A DNA stretch of 64,000 bases from Brachycybe producta (GCA_036925085.1 JAUPFP010000029.1:1116001-1180000), one strand, 5' to 3'. Counted from the first letter of the stretch, positions 44,101 through 56,036 are shown. Program-made: numbers and translations. The notes: generated from the letters alone by a model not told the origin.

Positions 44101-44962
44101 CTATTGTACAACAACATTTACAACAAAAAGAAAATCCAGAAACTGAAAAGTAACATTTCAGTACAATTCGTGTTTAATTGAAATACTATTGGCCATAGGT
44201 CAGTGACTTGTAGTGAGCTTTTTAAAAAGCATTTTAATCGTCAAGGGCTATTTGTAATGCCTATAACTGGTCTCAATGTAACACTGATAATGTGTACGTT
44301 CCTTATCAAGTTATCTGACCCCATATTGAATTCCGATTGAAGTCTTTCTCCTTCCTCAACACGGGTTCAATTTAAGATAAAAGACGTGGAATTGTTTTGT
44401 GTCTTAAATGTTTGACTATTTGTCTTTTAACCTCGGTTATGTCGTAACCTATGCATTAAACTCTAAACGGTATTTTTGGCTATACTCGTTTAGTTAATGT
44501 TAATTAATATAGTTAGCCGGAAATTTCAAATAAATGAAATTTGGAGTAAATTTGATAATTTTTTTTTTTCGCAATAAATAAAGACTTGCTATTAAAAGTG
44601 CAATTTGTGTTGGTTCTAGCGATGACAACTAGTTTTAAGTTAGTTTTTTTCTTACCTTGAAGGTATGGAATAAGTTTGCACATGACGTCACCAAAGACAA
44701 AGTCCCTCAATAACATTCCAACTAAGGTGAAAGGCATACAAAACACTCCAAGGAGTAAGTCACTGATGGCCAAATTGAGCAGGTGGACGTTGGTCACCGT
44801 CCTCATCCGTTTGTTCTGTACAAGAGTTAAAATGACCAGGACGTTACCTGTGACGGCCAATAAAAAGATGACACTGTATAATGGGATTTGCACCTGGGCA
44901 GCAAACAGAGCCGAAGGTGACGATGATGATACGGCGGTGGCGGCGACACTCGTCTTGTTCAT
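24543..44962 (-). CDS. CCK/sulfakinin receptor-like GPCR, gene B (complete)
   Basis: Exons 44962-44656, 26626-26426, 25601-25425 and 25132-24543 join in phase 1 to give 424 residues. The start is the first ATG after an in-frame TAA at 44986. The N-terminus is short (about 24 aa, one NKT sequon). Seven membrane segments are readable. Family hallmarks: [16 protein letters not shown] in TM2, disulfide cysteines at about 95 and 174, ERY (119-121) in place of [13 protein letters not shown] in ICL2, [20 protein letters not shown] in TM6 and NPITY (368-372) in TM7. Known receptors of this family bind CCK, gastrin or sulfakinin peptides and couple to Gq or Gs at the plasma membrane; the ligand here is inferred. 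ICL3 is about 80 residues, Ser/Thr-rich, and the tail is short. No damage is seen. Intron 1 is 18 kb. Confidence 0.9.
25425..25601 (-). CDS. Gene B exon 3: ECL2, TM5
   Basis: Reads [20 protein letters not shown] and [20 protein letters not shown] between acceptor cacaaag and donor g|gtcagt; 177 nt, phase 1 at both ends. It aligns without gaps to genes A and C over CREXWP and TM5. Confidence 0.9.
25602..26425 (-). other. Gene B intron 2
   Basis: Noncoding. Contains a short GGAT tandem tract near 26226 and a short (TA)n near 25980. A 292-nt intron 3 lies at 25133-25424. Confidence 0.7.
26426..26626 (-). CDS. Gene B exon 2: TM3, ICL2, TM4
   Basis: 201 nt between acceptor ttaccag and donor cag|gtgaac. 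Reads [20 protein letters not shown], then [20 protein letters not shown] and a TM4 segment ([20 protein letters not shown]). ERY is the variant of the class A DRY motif that vertebrate CCK receptors also use. Confidence 0.9.
27584..27677. mobile_element. Small hairpin element with 12-bp perfect TIRs
   Basis: Arms GTGTTTCTTAAA (27584-27595) and TTTAAGAAACAC (27666-27677) enclose nested stems GAACCCT/AGGGTTC and GAATCCC/GGGATTC. The layout resembles minimal hAT-type MITEs, but no target duplication is clear. Confidence 0.5.
28813..28917. repeat. (TA)n microsatellite
   Basis: About 50 TA units with two GA interruptions. Confidence 0.9.
29088..29240. repeat. Inverted repeat of compound microsatellite
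   Basis: Arms at 29088-29140 and 29196-29240 share a unique 31-bp segment (beginning ACATATTGAATGCAACATTG) followed by (GT)n(CT)n. They face each other across a (TA)n loop. The arms differ only in microsatellite length. Confidence 0.85.
29241..29365. repeat. (CT)n(TA)n(GA)n compound tract
   Basis: A CT run, a TA run, then a GA-rich run give a second, imperfect inverted structure directly beside the previous one. Confidence 0.8.
29490..29572. repeat. (TA)n microsatellite
   Basis: About 40 uninterrupted TA units. Confidence 0.9.
30450..31094. mobile_element. Non-autonomous hAT-like fold-back element, copy 1 (645 bp)
   Basis: Flanked by perfect 8-bp target duplications ATTAAGAT (30442-30449 and 31095-31102). 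The ends are GGGGCAACTGAATAAGCGCC and, inverted, GGTGGCGCTGATCAAGCGCC. Both sides carry arrays of 16-nt units (TTTGGCGCTTATTCAG, TTTGGCGTTTGTTCCA). The left side folds back on itself with arms of about 48 bp. The centre has a conserved spacer containing TATAGACGTCAGACTGTGCA, then an imperfect CCTAA block. Eight-bp duplications fit hAT or P-type transposases, which must act in trans. Phe/Trp-rich reading frames across the arrays are not genes. Confidence 0.85.
30713..30783. repeat. Interstitial CCTAA (TTAGG) telomere-like block
   Basis: AACCTAACCTAACC repeats with CAATCC interruptions inside the hAT-like element. TTAGG is the arthropod telomere unit; here it is carried by the transposon, as the second copy shows. 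Confidence 0.85.
31654..31858. mobile_element. Fold-back MITE (GCCCTTTTAT family), copy 2
   Basis: Arms of about 46 bp (from ACAGGCAGTTAGAAATCGGG on the left) match their inverted partner at all but a few positions. Flanks GTAAAAATA and GTAAAAAAATA look like a slightly altered target duplication. The core shares CCGCCCTT and AACCAATTAGAA with the element at 3944-4214. Confidence 0.75.
32295..32354. mobile_element. Fragment of the GGCG-repeat hAT-like family
   Basis: AACGCC, TTTGGCGCTTATTTCATTTG and TCAGCGCCAC recall the right end of the 30450 element. Short, diverged, no duplications. Confidence 0.5.
32754..32937. mobile_element. Long palindromic MITE-like element
   Basis: The two halves are inverted copies: TTACTGTCAATCTG/CAGATTGACAGTAA at the ends and CTAGTGAATCTGCAAAATTC facing its complement near the centre, with short indels in the left arm. 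No coding capacity. Confidence 0.7.
36864..36953. repeat. Near-perfect 42-bp hairpin
   Basis: Arms 36864-36905 and 36912-36953 pair at 41 of 42 positions around a 6-nt loop (AGGATC). It resembles a hairpin-RNA precursor or a minimal MITE. Conventional miRNA hairpins usually have more bulges. Confidence 0.75.
38044..38258. mobile_element. Short fold-back element (CTAGTTT family), copy 2
   Basis: The left arm AGAAACTAGAACGGTAAC faces CTACCCTTCTAGTTTATTG on the right, similar to the arms at 3125-3332. Copy length is about the same (around 210 bp). Confidence 0.5.
40073..40377. mobile_element. Long-TIR MITE family, copy 2
   Basis: Left arm with CTCAATTTGTGGCCCAAGTG and right arm with TGAGCCACAGATTGAGAAAC; it shares the AATCAAAAAGGCTGGTTA core segment with copies 1 and 3. 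A CAT trinucleotide run has expanded inside it at about 40148-40170. Confidence 0.7.
41079..41148. repeat. (TA)n microsatellite
   Basis: About 35 TA units. Confidence 0.9.
41745..42005. mobile_element. Possible degenerate fold-back element
   Basis: ATTCGCTTTCT with AGCTTTAAAG on the left is mirrored by TTTAAAGCC and AGAAAGCGAAT on the right. The arms are imperfect and the ends uncertain. Confidence 0.35.
44656..44962 (-). CDS. Gene B exon 1: N-terminus, TM1, TM2, ECL1
   Basis: Opens with ATG AAC AAG ([11 protein letters not shown]). TM1 is [23 protein letters not shown]1 [20 protein letters not shown]2 [20 protein letters not shown], then [17 protein letters not shown]. Donor CAAG|gtaaga. 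The TM2 motif keeps the third Leu that gene A lacks. Confidence 0.9.
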
Positions 44963-45409
44963 CGCCGTCACTTTTTTTTTTAATTATCTACGTAAAATTT
45001 CACATTGGCTCCATTTCGATTCGATTTAATTAACACTTTATAATTAGAGAGATGTTATTCCATTCTTGCTTCTGTTGAGAGTGAGAGAAAGATGTTGACT
45101 CCGGTCGATCGAACGAACCCAAGGGTTCTGGCAACCGAGCATCTGTCTGTGTTTCTCTCTGTCTCTTTCTCTCTTTCAACTTTACTTTCAAAATCCACGA
45201 TTTGTATCCACCACCACCAACAGCACAAAATTCTCCTCTGATGTTTCTCTGGGAACTTCTCATTCGACGATGAATGCCTTTTAAAAGAGTCTACCGTGCT
45301 GGCCGTATCATCATCACACACGGATGAATGGCACACATCTGCTCTCACACGCACAATCACACATTTCGCACTGCGTGAAGTACGAACACTTGCAAATATT
45401 TATAATTAA

Positions 45410-45690
45410 GGCTCGAATTTTTATGCAATAGCAAAGCAAATGTCACTTAATTTGTGGCTTAAGTGCCAATTGTAAAGTAATCTTCAGTTATGTTTTTTTT
45501 TCTTCTCTTATCAAAACAACCTGGTTAGAGGCTAGCTGTCTGGTTTCTAACAGTTTCTAAGAGTGTGTCTGATTGAAAAACCATAATTGTTGGTTGATCT
45601 CTAAATGGGGATTGTTGTTACTTCACAATTGGCTCTTGTGGGCTCACAGATTGAGAAACTTTTGCTTGATATTGCATAAAAATCCGAGCC
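45410..45690. mobile_element. Long-TIR MITE family, copy 3
   Basis: The cleanest copy: GGCTCGAATTTTTATGCAAT on the left faces TATTGCATAAAAATCCGAGC on the right, then GCTTAAGTGCCAATTGTAAA faces its counterpart inside. No clear target duplication. Confidence 0.78.
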
Positions 45691-46245
45691 CAACTTACCA
45701 TCTAAAAAGGGAGAAATGGAGCTTCAATTATTTCTCCATTTTCAATCTGATTTAATTATAAAAGGTTATTTTCTTCTTTTAATAAAATCGATCATTAGTT
45801 TCAAAGTTTGAATCTTCTTCAACAACATCATTTGTATTGATGTCAGTTGGGTTGGTTTTGGGTGTCAAGAGTAAAAAAATCTTTGTTGTTCGTAAAATAT
45901 ACAATAGATGATGATGATGATGATGACGGTTGTAGTCTATTCGTCCGGACTATTTGGCGTCACTTTGATTTGCATTTTTGGTTTTTAATAACTTAATAAG
46001 CTTTTCCTGTTCTTTCTCTTACATATTTGCAAAAATATAAGAGAAAACTTCACAATAGAAATATTTCGAGAAAAAAAAAGAGAGAGAGAAAGAGATATAA
46101 AAATGTGATGTTATTTTCTTTATGATAATGATGACGTTCATTTTGAGGAACCGATCTGAGCCTGGCTTTTATTCTGTTTTACAATTGGCCCATCAAATTC
46201 ACATGGTATATAACACATGATGAAAGCTTTAGGGGCCCATGCCCC

Positions 46246-46250
46246 CCACC

Positions 46251-46297
<47 letters not shown>

Positions 46298-46338
46298 CTT
46301 TAAGCTATCTTCTTTATATATAATGTATATATATATAT

Positions 46339-46400
<62 letters not shown>
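46246..46400. repeat. Poly-C, (CT)n and (TA)n compound tract
   Basis: A C-run, CT repeats and, after a short unique stretch, about 36 TA units. Confidence 0.85.
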
Positions 46401-46401
<1 letters not shown>

Positions 46402-46664
46402 TTTATAATAAGTGCCATACTTTATTATGGTACATGTATATTATTGGCTATATATACATACATACACATTTAAGTTCTTTTTTATTCTACTTATTTTATG
46501 TTTCTCTATATCCATTCGTAATTGGTTTCCTTCTTCTCTTCCTTTAGCTTCTTTTAAGGCTAAGTAAGCAAACGTATTCAAATTTGAAATCTTTGAATGT
46601 ATATAAAAATCCATCAATTTCGATACATTGGAAACAATTGTTAAAATATATTCGAACAGAAGAG

Positions 46665-47215
46665 GTTCTCAAACATTTTTCTTAAAAAAAAAAGAAATTC
46701 ATGGCATAGAATTCTTGGTCGAAAGAAATCGCTAACATTGAACATGTAAAGCTAGGAAGATGTGTGTGCATTTTCGCGTAACGTAACCACATCGCAGACC
46801 AAGGATAATAGTGATGAGGATACACAATAGAATGTTACAATTGGGGCTATTCTGTTTCTATGTGTTTATATAGTTAAGAATCAACTTCCAAGCAAATGAA
46901 GCAATGAATCCTGGAAATTGGGAATTTACATCCTTTAATTTTATTTCATGCAAATTGCATGACATATTTTACTAGTACTAAGCGGTGCTATCCGAACTTA
47001 TTCTAATGATGTCATTCAGTCTCAATATTATATTTGCATGGGAAATTGTTATACTGTAGTAGGTGATAGAAGTTTATTTTGACAAATTTTCGACCAAATA
47101 GTCCCTCTGCCACACGTATTCAACCTAATGTTGAAAATGTTGCGGCACACCTAGAGAAACTGGCGGCCCACTTAAGTATGATGTGGCCATACCTTTTGAG
47201 AATCGTTGTTGTTAT
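46665..47215. mobile_element. Possible degenerate hAT-like element
   Basis: GAGGTTCTCAAACATTT on the left and CCTTTTGAGAATCG on the right, with internal TTGCGGCACACCTAGAGAAA, recall hAT-family ends. Termini and duplications are unclear. Confidence 0.3.
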
Positions 47216-48957
47216 TAAGGTACACGATTGTAGTTTGTGTATTTGCAATTAAATCCTATTTGAATTTAACTAAAGTGCATCATGTTTTAGAAGAAGAAAA
47301 AAACATGTCTTTTGAAAGTTGTTTTAAATAAAAGTAAAACACAGTTTTAATCTTATAAAGTTCAAATGCACGTTTGAAATTTTTTTTGTGTTTGTTAAAA
47401 TGTCAGAACTTTGAAAAGGCATCACATTAACAAGATTTTATTACATTTAATCTGATTTTTATCAGAAGTAAAACAGAGAGAATCGTTATTTTTGTGCTTT
47501 TTTAGTGTACTTTTGGTGGTTTAATGTTTTCTATAATTTACGATAAAACATCACTTTAAAATTAGTTTTCTGTTTTCTTGTCCTTTTTATTTTGACAGTT
47601 TGGCTAAAAGTCAACATTTCAGTCCTCAGGATTCTTCTGTTGGGTTTTCTTGGTGGAGGGGGGGGGGGGGGGGTGCTGAAAGAATTTCTATATTTGTATT
47701 TCTTTGTTATTTATTACACAACGATATACTAGAAAGATGTTTTAGGTCTATTTTATTAGGTCTTTTCTGACAAAACAAAGGACAAAACAACCAACTTAAA
47801 GTCCGTTTTCACAGATGGCGTCCGATACAATCGAAAGTTTAACATCAATCAGGTTGAATTTGTTTTTTTGTGGTTTCAGTCGAAAAAAAACTGGAATTTA
47901 CCAAAAGATCGGTTTTTTTTTAAAAATTGGAAGTCGCATTTCATCTTTAGAGCTCAGTATGTTTGGCGGCGGTTTTTTTAAAGTAGAATATATATCATCA
48001 GTACTTATGTCGTGTGTGAAGCATCCTTTTTTTTTCTATTTTCGTTTCTAGTTTTTTTTTCTTCCTCTTGAATGACCTTCCTTCATGGTAATTTATAGTG
48101 TAGAATGGAATATGTAGTGGTAACGTGTCTCTTTGCTTCTTTGAAGATCAACTAAGAAATAACATTTAACAAAGAGCAAGTATGAAGGAGTAGGAGGAGG
48201 TAGAACTATTGAAACAGTATTTTTGATTTAGTCTTTGTTTCCAAATTTACCACTTTTTCATTATCATTCAATTATCACAACTCGTCTGTATAGAATTTTT
48301 TAATTTTAAAATATGATTACGTGAAAAAACGTTGTAAGAAAACACAATAGACGCTTTGTAACAAAGAAATGTGACGTCATTCGTCACAAAAATACACTTT
48401 CTCACACCATAAATAAAGACTTCATTATGTCTGGTTATCAGTCGTATTATTATACTAAAATAATGTCTTATTTCTTAAGTTTCTTTATGTTTGAGGGGAA
48501 TAAAGGGGAGTTTTTATATTGATTTTTATTGATTGCCTGAGAAAATTACTTGTAAAAACTTCCTTTTTAAGATGGTAAATTTGAAAGGGGATTTTTCTAT
48601 GTAAATGAAACTTCACTTTTATTTTTATGTGGATCTACAACAACAAAAAAGAAAGAAGAGTGGTTCTGATTTTTATTTCAGTTAATAATTTATTGAATAT
48701 ATTGCTTTAGTTTGGTGGATCTATAGATGGATGGCATTTGGTGGAGGTTGCTTTCTGGATGGAGGGGAATTCGGGTTTGTTACTCCATAGAAAATGATCG
48801 AAGATCGTCAGCTGTGAATTATTGCTATTATATTATATGGTTTGTCTTATGTTGAGTTCAGGCAAAGTCCGTACTGAAAGAGTAGAATGGGTGTTTTAGG
48901 TGAACCCAACCAAAGCACAAAGTAGCCTACTAGTAATAGTTGCCTCATTGTATGATG

Positions 48958-49094
48958 AAGCTTGTGACGTCAAATAGGTTGTTTCCTTTCATTTGATAGA
49001 AAAAGAGTTGATTTTTGTTATCATCACCCCTTTTCTGTCAGGCAAAATGACACAATTATAATTTTGTTGTCAACGGCTCTGACGTCACAGGCTT
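48958..49094. mobile_element. TGACGTCA-ended MITE, copy 1
   Basis: AAGCTTGTGACGTCA on the left and TGACGTCACAGGCTT on the right form 15-bp inverted ends around a 107-bp AT-rich centre. A second copy is at 54617-54795. Confidence 0.65.
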
Positions 49095-52000
49095 TGTTCG
49101 TACGGTGACGCAACTATAAAAGAAGATATTTTCATACGAGTGAAGAAAATTTGCCTCAATGTATTTACAATGGTTTTTTCTTCTTCTTTTTCTGAATCTT
49201 GAATATTACATAAGAAATAAAGACACTATAAATCCCTTGATTACTTTTTAACTTTTGAATGTATTCTGCAATGTTTATGACAATAGGAAAATGAATCCTT
49301 TAATACTAAATGTAATGAAATTGAATTAAAAAAAAGCCATTTGCAGACGGACTAAATAATAATAATGGAATTCCCTGTTCAAGATACAGGGCATTAGAGG
49401 GGGAGGGAAGATAAGGGGCGTTGTTTGATTCTAAGGACGATTTTTGGTCATTTTGAAGGATTGAGTAGGATTTTTGTGTTTTGCTTTTCCGATTGTCCGA
49501 GCATTTCTATATTACTTCTGTGCAAATTCAGTAGCTTCTTTCTGCATTGGGGATGAGGGTCATTTGAGCCTAATGGCCCATCAACTGATCTCTAAAATGA
49601 TGTCTGTTTGGTATGATCACACACAATTTGTGATGATGCACACATGCAACACAAAGTCAAAACACAATGGCCCACTTCTTCTTCTTCTGTATTTCATCTA
49701 TTGTTCTCAAGTCAGGTTCCGTTTTTTATCCTATATACAGGATATACAAATGTACATTCCGATTTCCTCTTCCAACGTCATTCTCATAAAAATTGCCACC
49801 GATTAATGGACTTAATCTTGTGTGATTCATGTGAGCATACCATATACAGTATATACCCAAACAGAATATAATAAAAATAATATATAATGTCTACTAATTC
49901 TGTCCTTTTGTATTGTTTCTACTAATGTTCGCTGTGTGCCATTTTCATTTCTGTCGTCTTTTATATTGGACAACATTTTCTACAATAGAGGCCTGATAAG
50001 CCTGATTCACACTGGTAGCTTATCTTTCCTATAGACTAGGCTATAGTCTCAATTACAATAAAAACGGAAAAAGTCCATTTAACTACGTGAGTATGGTTAC
50101 ATTTTTATAAACCTAATTAAGGTAGGTGCCCTGTGTAATACAGGACATCAAGGTTTTATTTGATTTTTATTTAAATATGAACTAATTTCAACATCAATTA
50201 ACACAATCCCGTTTTGAAAGTTATGCTAATTTAAAAAAAAATGGGAGTGTATTTATTATTTCCAAAGAGGTTCGTTTGACATTGCAAATTAAAAGGAATT
50301 AAGGCACAATAATGTGCAAGACAATCATGTCTTCATTTCTACCAAATACTGTGTTCTATGCATCAATCAATAAACAACTTTTTCAAAAAGGGTTGATATG
50401 CTTCAATGTTTACTAAACTAACGAACACAACTTAACAAAAAAGCGTGAAATTTTAAAATAAATACTGTGAAACAGACACAGACTTCTCGTGTATAGTATG
50501 CAAATTAGCATTATGCAATTTTTCCATTTGCTATCACTTTGACATAACACACATACATACTTAATTTGTATATAGATGTGAAATATGCAAATATGATAAC
50601 ATTTTCACATGACATAATACGACAACTGTAGAAATTTGATTAAACAGTTGACATATATTATCAATTGTATAATATGTTGAAATATACTTACACTTGTTAG
50701 TCATATGATTGGATTTTTATTTCAGCTTCAGTGAATGTGTGAAGTGCCACATTGATAGTGTTAAAAGTAGGCCTACTGTTAGGTGAATTTATTATAGACA
50801 TCCTGCAATTGATCGGAGACGCCGCCAACTTATTCAGGGTTTAACTCATACAATGTAACAATTGATCAATGTTAAACAATAACTTAGAAACAATGATAAT
50901 GCACTTAACGACGATAGATGATGATGATGATGATGATGATGTTCCCCTATAGTCTTAATAATGTATAAACGTATTAACGATTCCCTACTCATCATCAATT
51001 GTCGTAGGAAAACAAAACGTTTTATTTTAAACATTTATCATCTTTCGATTCGGATGAAATCTTTGCGAACAAAAAAAATAGTTAATGGTGAATCTCCATT
51101 TTGTCTCAAGGGACCTTTTTAAAATTAAATAGAAAAATTATAGTTTAAATTACATAGGATAAAACTAAGCAATGTTAATATAAATGCATTAGCTAAACGT
51201 AAATATACAAAACAATGAAAGATCATTAAGAAGTATTTTTTATGTGAAGAGATACATTCGAAAATATTTGATGGAATTTTCAAAATGCGGAAGTGTTTTA
51301 CTCTCTGGAGACAAAAATGTCAAATCTAAACATATAATGAATATAATAGATATTGACAAATTGTTTGCAACATCTCAAAAGCGAAATCGAATACACAATA
51401 ATCGTCAACTTACCAAAATGATAGACGTGTTCATTAACTTGAAAAAAAAACAGTGTTCATTTTGAGAAATTATTGAATTAATCGATAAGACCTCCCCCCC
51501 CCCCTCCCCTCACATGACTTATATAAAGAAGCCCGTGTTCTCAATTGACAAAAATGGGGCTCGGAATTTGGTGGTTTTACCTCTCTCTTTATTTGGTAGA
51601 ATGGCAATTCAAACAATGCCTATATATGTAGTCCTATGTGTACACTGTGATATATTTGATATATAGGACCCATTATGATGTAGACGTGCTTTGATTGTTG
51701 ATTGCCTTTTCATCACCATTACTACATTTTCTCCCTTTCACAGCCCCCTTTCAACTCCCTGAAAACATTTAATCCAATCCATTGGCATTATGACCATCAT
51801 AGCCAGAAATTGTTAACCCTCCCTCCTCCTCCTCCTCACTGTGATCGGTGGGCCAATTCCAATTTTCACTTCCTAGATAAGAGTCCATTTCGAAAATAAT
51901 AATAATAATAATAATGATAGGAGACACCAATGTAACCAATGGACAATAACTATCCATTGTCAGACTGTGTTATATGTAATATACTTATGTATCAATAATT

Positions 52001-52739
52001 ATGGTGATAGACTGTCTAAAGGTGTAATTTGTCAAAACATGCTGTGACACATTGCCAAGAATTATATGAAATTCGTATAAATTCTAAAAATAATTATATT
52101 TGGAAGAAATTAAATGTAGAATTTCTTAGCATTGATAAAAATGGCGAATTTAATTAGAAAAAAAATGGACATTGGTGTTGGTCAAACTCAGTATTCTCTA
52201 AAGTGTAAGAAGAGAAAAATTTTGTGTAAAATCGATTAGTTGTAAAAACCAGCCCTAATCATAAACGTAACAAATTGGTTTTGTTCCAACCTTGTTTTTT
52301 TTTTTGGTTTTAGAAAATGGCGGCTATATTTGATGGTAACCACTTTTGAGTATCGAGAGTGACCATATAATAAGTAGGCCAACTGACCAATTGATATCGC
52401 CGCTCGACTTAGCTTGACCCTAACTATATCTTAACGCAGTGTTGCTGTTGTTGTATATACGAATAGTTTATTTTCTATCTTCATCAAATCCCCAAACTGC
52501 GTTAAATCCACGTTTCATTTATTTGTTCACTGGATTAATTATTTTCTCTCCATTAATTCCTTCTATAGATAGAAAGGAGGCGGAGGAGGAGGATGATGAG
52601 TGAAAGGGACGGACTGATGACGGTCAGTTTACTACTTACTGTCTATTTCTCTTCATTTCTACCATCATTTTACTTGTACTTTTATATGTTATTATTAGGC
52701 CCACATATCTTTTGTTGACATTCAATGGCAACATTAATT

Positions 52740-52895
52740 AAAAGAATCAGTAGTAGCTGTTGTTGTAGTAGACTACTAGTAGTAATTGTTGTAATAGTAG
52801 GAATAGTAGTATCAGTAGTAGTAGTAGTAGCAGTAGTAGTTGTAGTAGTAGTAGTAGTAGTAGTAGTAGCAGTAGTAGTAGTAGTAGGAGTAACA
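52740..52895. repeat. (GTA)n trinucleotide tract
   Basis: Long imperfect run of GTA/AGT units with GCA interruptions; the Val-rich, Thr-rich and Tyr-rich frames across it are artefacts. Confidence 0.85.
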
Positions 52896-54616
52896 ATAGT
52901 AATAGGTCTCCTGACAGTCATGGTGCATTGAAATATGAATAAACCCTTGTTTAAAATGGCTGAATATTGATTGTATTAATATAATGCACTGTACAAGTTG
53001 ATGGGAATTCCAAATGATATGCAAATACCTGAACGACGGCAATCACTTATAGCACTAATATATGTATACTGTGCCGTAAATGTAGTAAATGTATAATTGT
53101 ATATAGGACCCTCAGCTCCAAATTAATTAGGTTAATTGAAGGTGACTTTCATAAATGATAAATTTCAATTTAGAGTGTATAATAAACAACAACCTTATAC
53201 TTTTAATTAATTATGCTGTTGGGGTTTTTTTTTTCAGAATTGAAAATAGTTTAAATTTCATTTGTGTAATTAAATGTTCCGGTTTGTTTCAGGCGAATGA
53301 TTAAGGTTATTATTTGCCTTAAATAAGTGAACCGAATTTAAGGGTCAGACATATTTACTTTTCGACTTGTTATATGGTTTAAAGACTAGGCAAAAAATAA
53401 AACCCGTTCAAACATCGATTAGCCCAAGATATAATTAAAACAGAAGCCTAATTTAAACTTAATTCTGATTAAAACTTCGCCACAAGATGAAAGAAAGTTT
53501 AAGAAATGTTTTATCATAATGTTTAACGATGCTTTAAATATGAAGAGACTATGTGGTTTTTCAGGTTCAAATACAATTGTAGTTTATTATGGTAATTTAC
53601 CATTTGATTTGATTCTGAGCTTAATTTCACTTTCTTTTTCTTTTGTTCTTTTGGTAAAATGTGTGATGCAAATTGGCGGGTTTTAAATATTAGGTCTAGA
53701 CAATTTGGCGTGAAGGGAGGGGGGGTGACTTCACATACAAGGGACCTATATAGGATCAATCACAGAGGTGATTGATGATTATCTACTCTCATTCATGCAT
53801 AATTAATTAGCCAAAAAAGTTATTAAAAAGAATCTTGGTCGATTTAATTAACGCCTTTCATATTTAATGTTGTTAATTGAATGGAAGGTTTTTTTTAAAT
53901 TTAGTTGCTTATGTTTATAATATATGATAGGGTATTTGATCATCTTTAAATAAAATATCATCCTCATATACAGCATATATATATATTACAGTAATATAAT
54001 TTTAATATTTATTTCACATTCGAGCTGGTTTTTCTTTTAAAAACTTGGATTTTATATGCAATGATAATGATTGACTCGATTCTCTTATTGTACTTTTTTT
54101 TTGGAAGCTGTCAAAATTTCTTAAGGAGTAGAAAAAGCAAGGAGAGACATTGGGTTAAATCGGTATGCTTGGAATTTAAATTAGTTTCCTTAAAGGGCCT
54201 TTTTTTTCTATCTTTCTATACACCACCATTATTGGTATAGTGGGCTTTAGGTTGTCTCTTGGCACATTTTTTATATTTTCAGTTCGTGTGAGCCAAATGA
54301 ATGGTGTTTGGTCGTAAGGATGATGATGATGACACCATTGAAAAACTTTCATTTTCTACTATGCCAGTCAGTATATGGCCTACAGGGCTAAAAAGTGGGG
54401 CGTGTATACGTGGTATATAAAAGAAACCCCTCCATTTCTAAGGAATGTCAATCTTAGATGTTACATTTACGCCAATAGAATAAACCAATCCATCTTTTTT
54501 TATATATATAAATATAGTATGAAATAAAAATCTCAACATGTAAGGTTATAAGAGAGAATCCAACGTAAGAAATTCTGCAGAAAGATTACTTTTTATATTT
54601 GCGTCGCCTTTAGATG

Positions 54617-54795
54617 AAGCTTGTGACGTCACAAGGATTGGCAAAAAAAAATAATAAGAAAAATAATAAGAAAAGAATGCTAGAACACCTGTTTAAATTG
54701 TTGAAAATATTTCTTATTACCGGGTACTCCTTTATTATATCAGACAAAATAACACAATACTAAATTTTTCGTTAATCTCTCTGACGTCACAAGCT
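54617..54795. mobile_element. TGACGTCA-ended MITE, copy 2
   Basis: AAGCTTGTGACGTCACAAGG at the left and CTGACGTCACAAGCT at the right. Shares ATGAAGCTTGTGACGTCA and the internal AAATRACACAAT segment with copy 1, so this is one family. Confidence 0.65.
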
Positions 54796-56036
54796 ATGTA
54801 TTATTTTATAGAAAGGTTATTTTTGATAGTTGATTCTTCAAAATTGAAACGTAAAGTCAGGCAAGAGATTTTTCTTTGAAGGTGTTTTAGTTTAAAAAAA
54901 ATGCTTCAAAATCAATGAAGGTAGTAGGGTTAGATAGGTCGTGATTTTAGGAGTTTTTAGGTCGGATCAAAATGATTTTTTTTGGAGTCGGTACAGATCT
55001 TGAAACTAGCAGTCAGATGATTTTTTTCTTCTTCAGAAAATCTTGAGTTTAATAAGAAAATAAGTGTGGTTTAATAAAAATAAAATTCAGTTTGTGTCAC
55101 GGCATGTTAAATTTTATTATCAAACCCCAATATAAAACTTTAAAGATAATAATAATGTTCAGTTTTGTAACCCAGTTTTGGTCAGTTGGGTTAATATATA
55201 TGTAGTGTATTGTCGAAGGTCGTCTCTATACAATGACTAACTTAACAATGAAAATGTGTTTGGTCAGTGGTGAGTGGTCATAGATACGGTAGATCTGTAA
55301 TTGAAATCTGTTTTAAAGCATGACACTGACCATTGGTCATTGGGGGTAACTAACTATACCGATGGAGGAGCAGCTATAGCTCTCTTACTCTTTTAATAGT
55401 TATGGATTTTGTAATGTAATATGCACCCCCGCCACCCCCCCCCCCCCTCCTTCTATACAACATTGAAAAATGGTTTTTAAGTGTGTATATTGTAACCATT
55501 ATTTTGAATGTTGTTGTTTATATTTTTGGGTTTTCTATTTGGCAATGACCACTTGGTGTCGTTTTATTGTACTCTTTTGAAATATAATTTGTTTTTGTTG
55601 TTGTTGTTGTTGGGGGAGGAGGAGGAGGAGGATATAGAATTACATACAGTTGAAGTCCATTTTGACCACAAGTAAAAGCAAACTGTGTGTTTTTCTGTGT
55701 AATAATAATACTACAATAGAAAGTGTAATGTTAGCTGAAATAAAAACTAAAGTGCTTTTTTCTTCTTCTTTTCCTTACATCCTGACTGACCCAGTGAGTG
55801 ACCACTATCAAAGAAAGGAACTTAGAGAATGTGTTTCATATAGAATTTTATAGTCCTACGACAATTTCTCTCTCTCTCTCTCTCTCTCTTCTTAAATTAA
55901 GAAGAAGAAGAATACTGGAAATATCACACTTTTGAGACTATTTTGAGACTTAAATTTTTTTCATTCTTCTTCTTCTTCTAGAAGGTCATACTAGTTAAAT
56001 GTGGTTAGTGAGTCTGTCCATATCTACAATAAATAT

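Larger units (their letters stand above)
26627..44655 (-). other. Gene B intron 1 (18 kb)
   Basis: No further exon is seen on either strand. The intron is filled with microsatellites and short non-autonomous elements, listed separately. Long reading frames inside it are artefacts of (TA)n or of the GGCG repeat arrays. Confidence 0.75.

Noticed and set aside
49474-49806. 110-codon frame on the + strand
   Set aside because: Same reasons; the composition follows the surrounding noncoding DNA.
52740-52895. Val- and Thr-rich coding frames
   Set aside because: They translate a GTA trinucleotide repeat on both strands.
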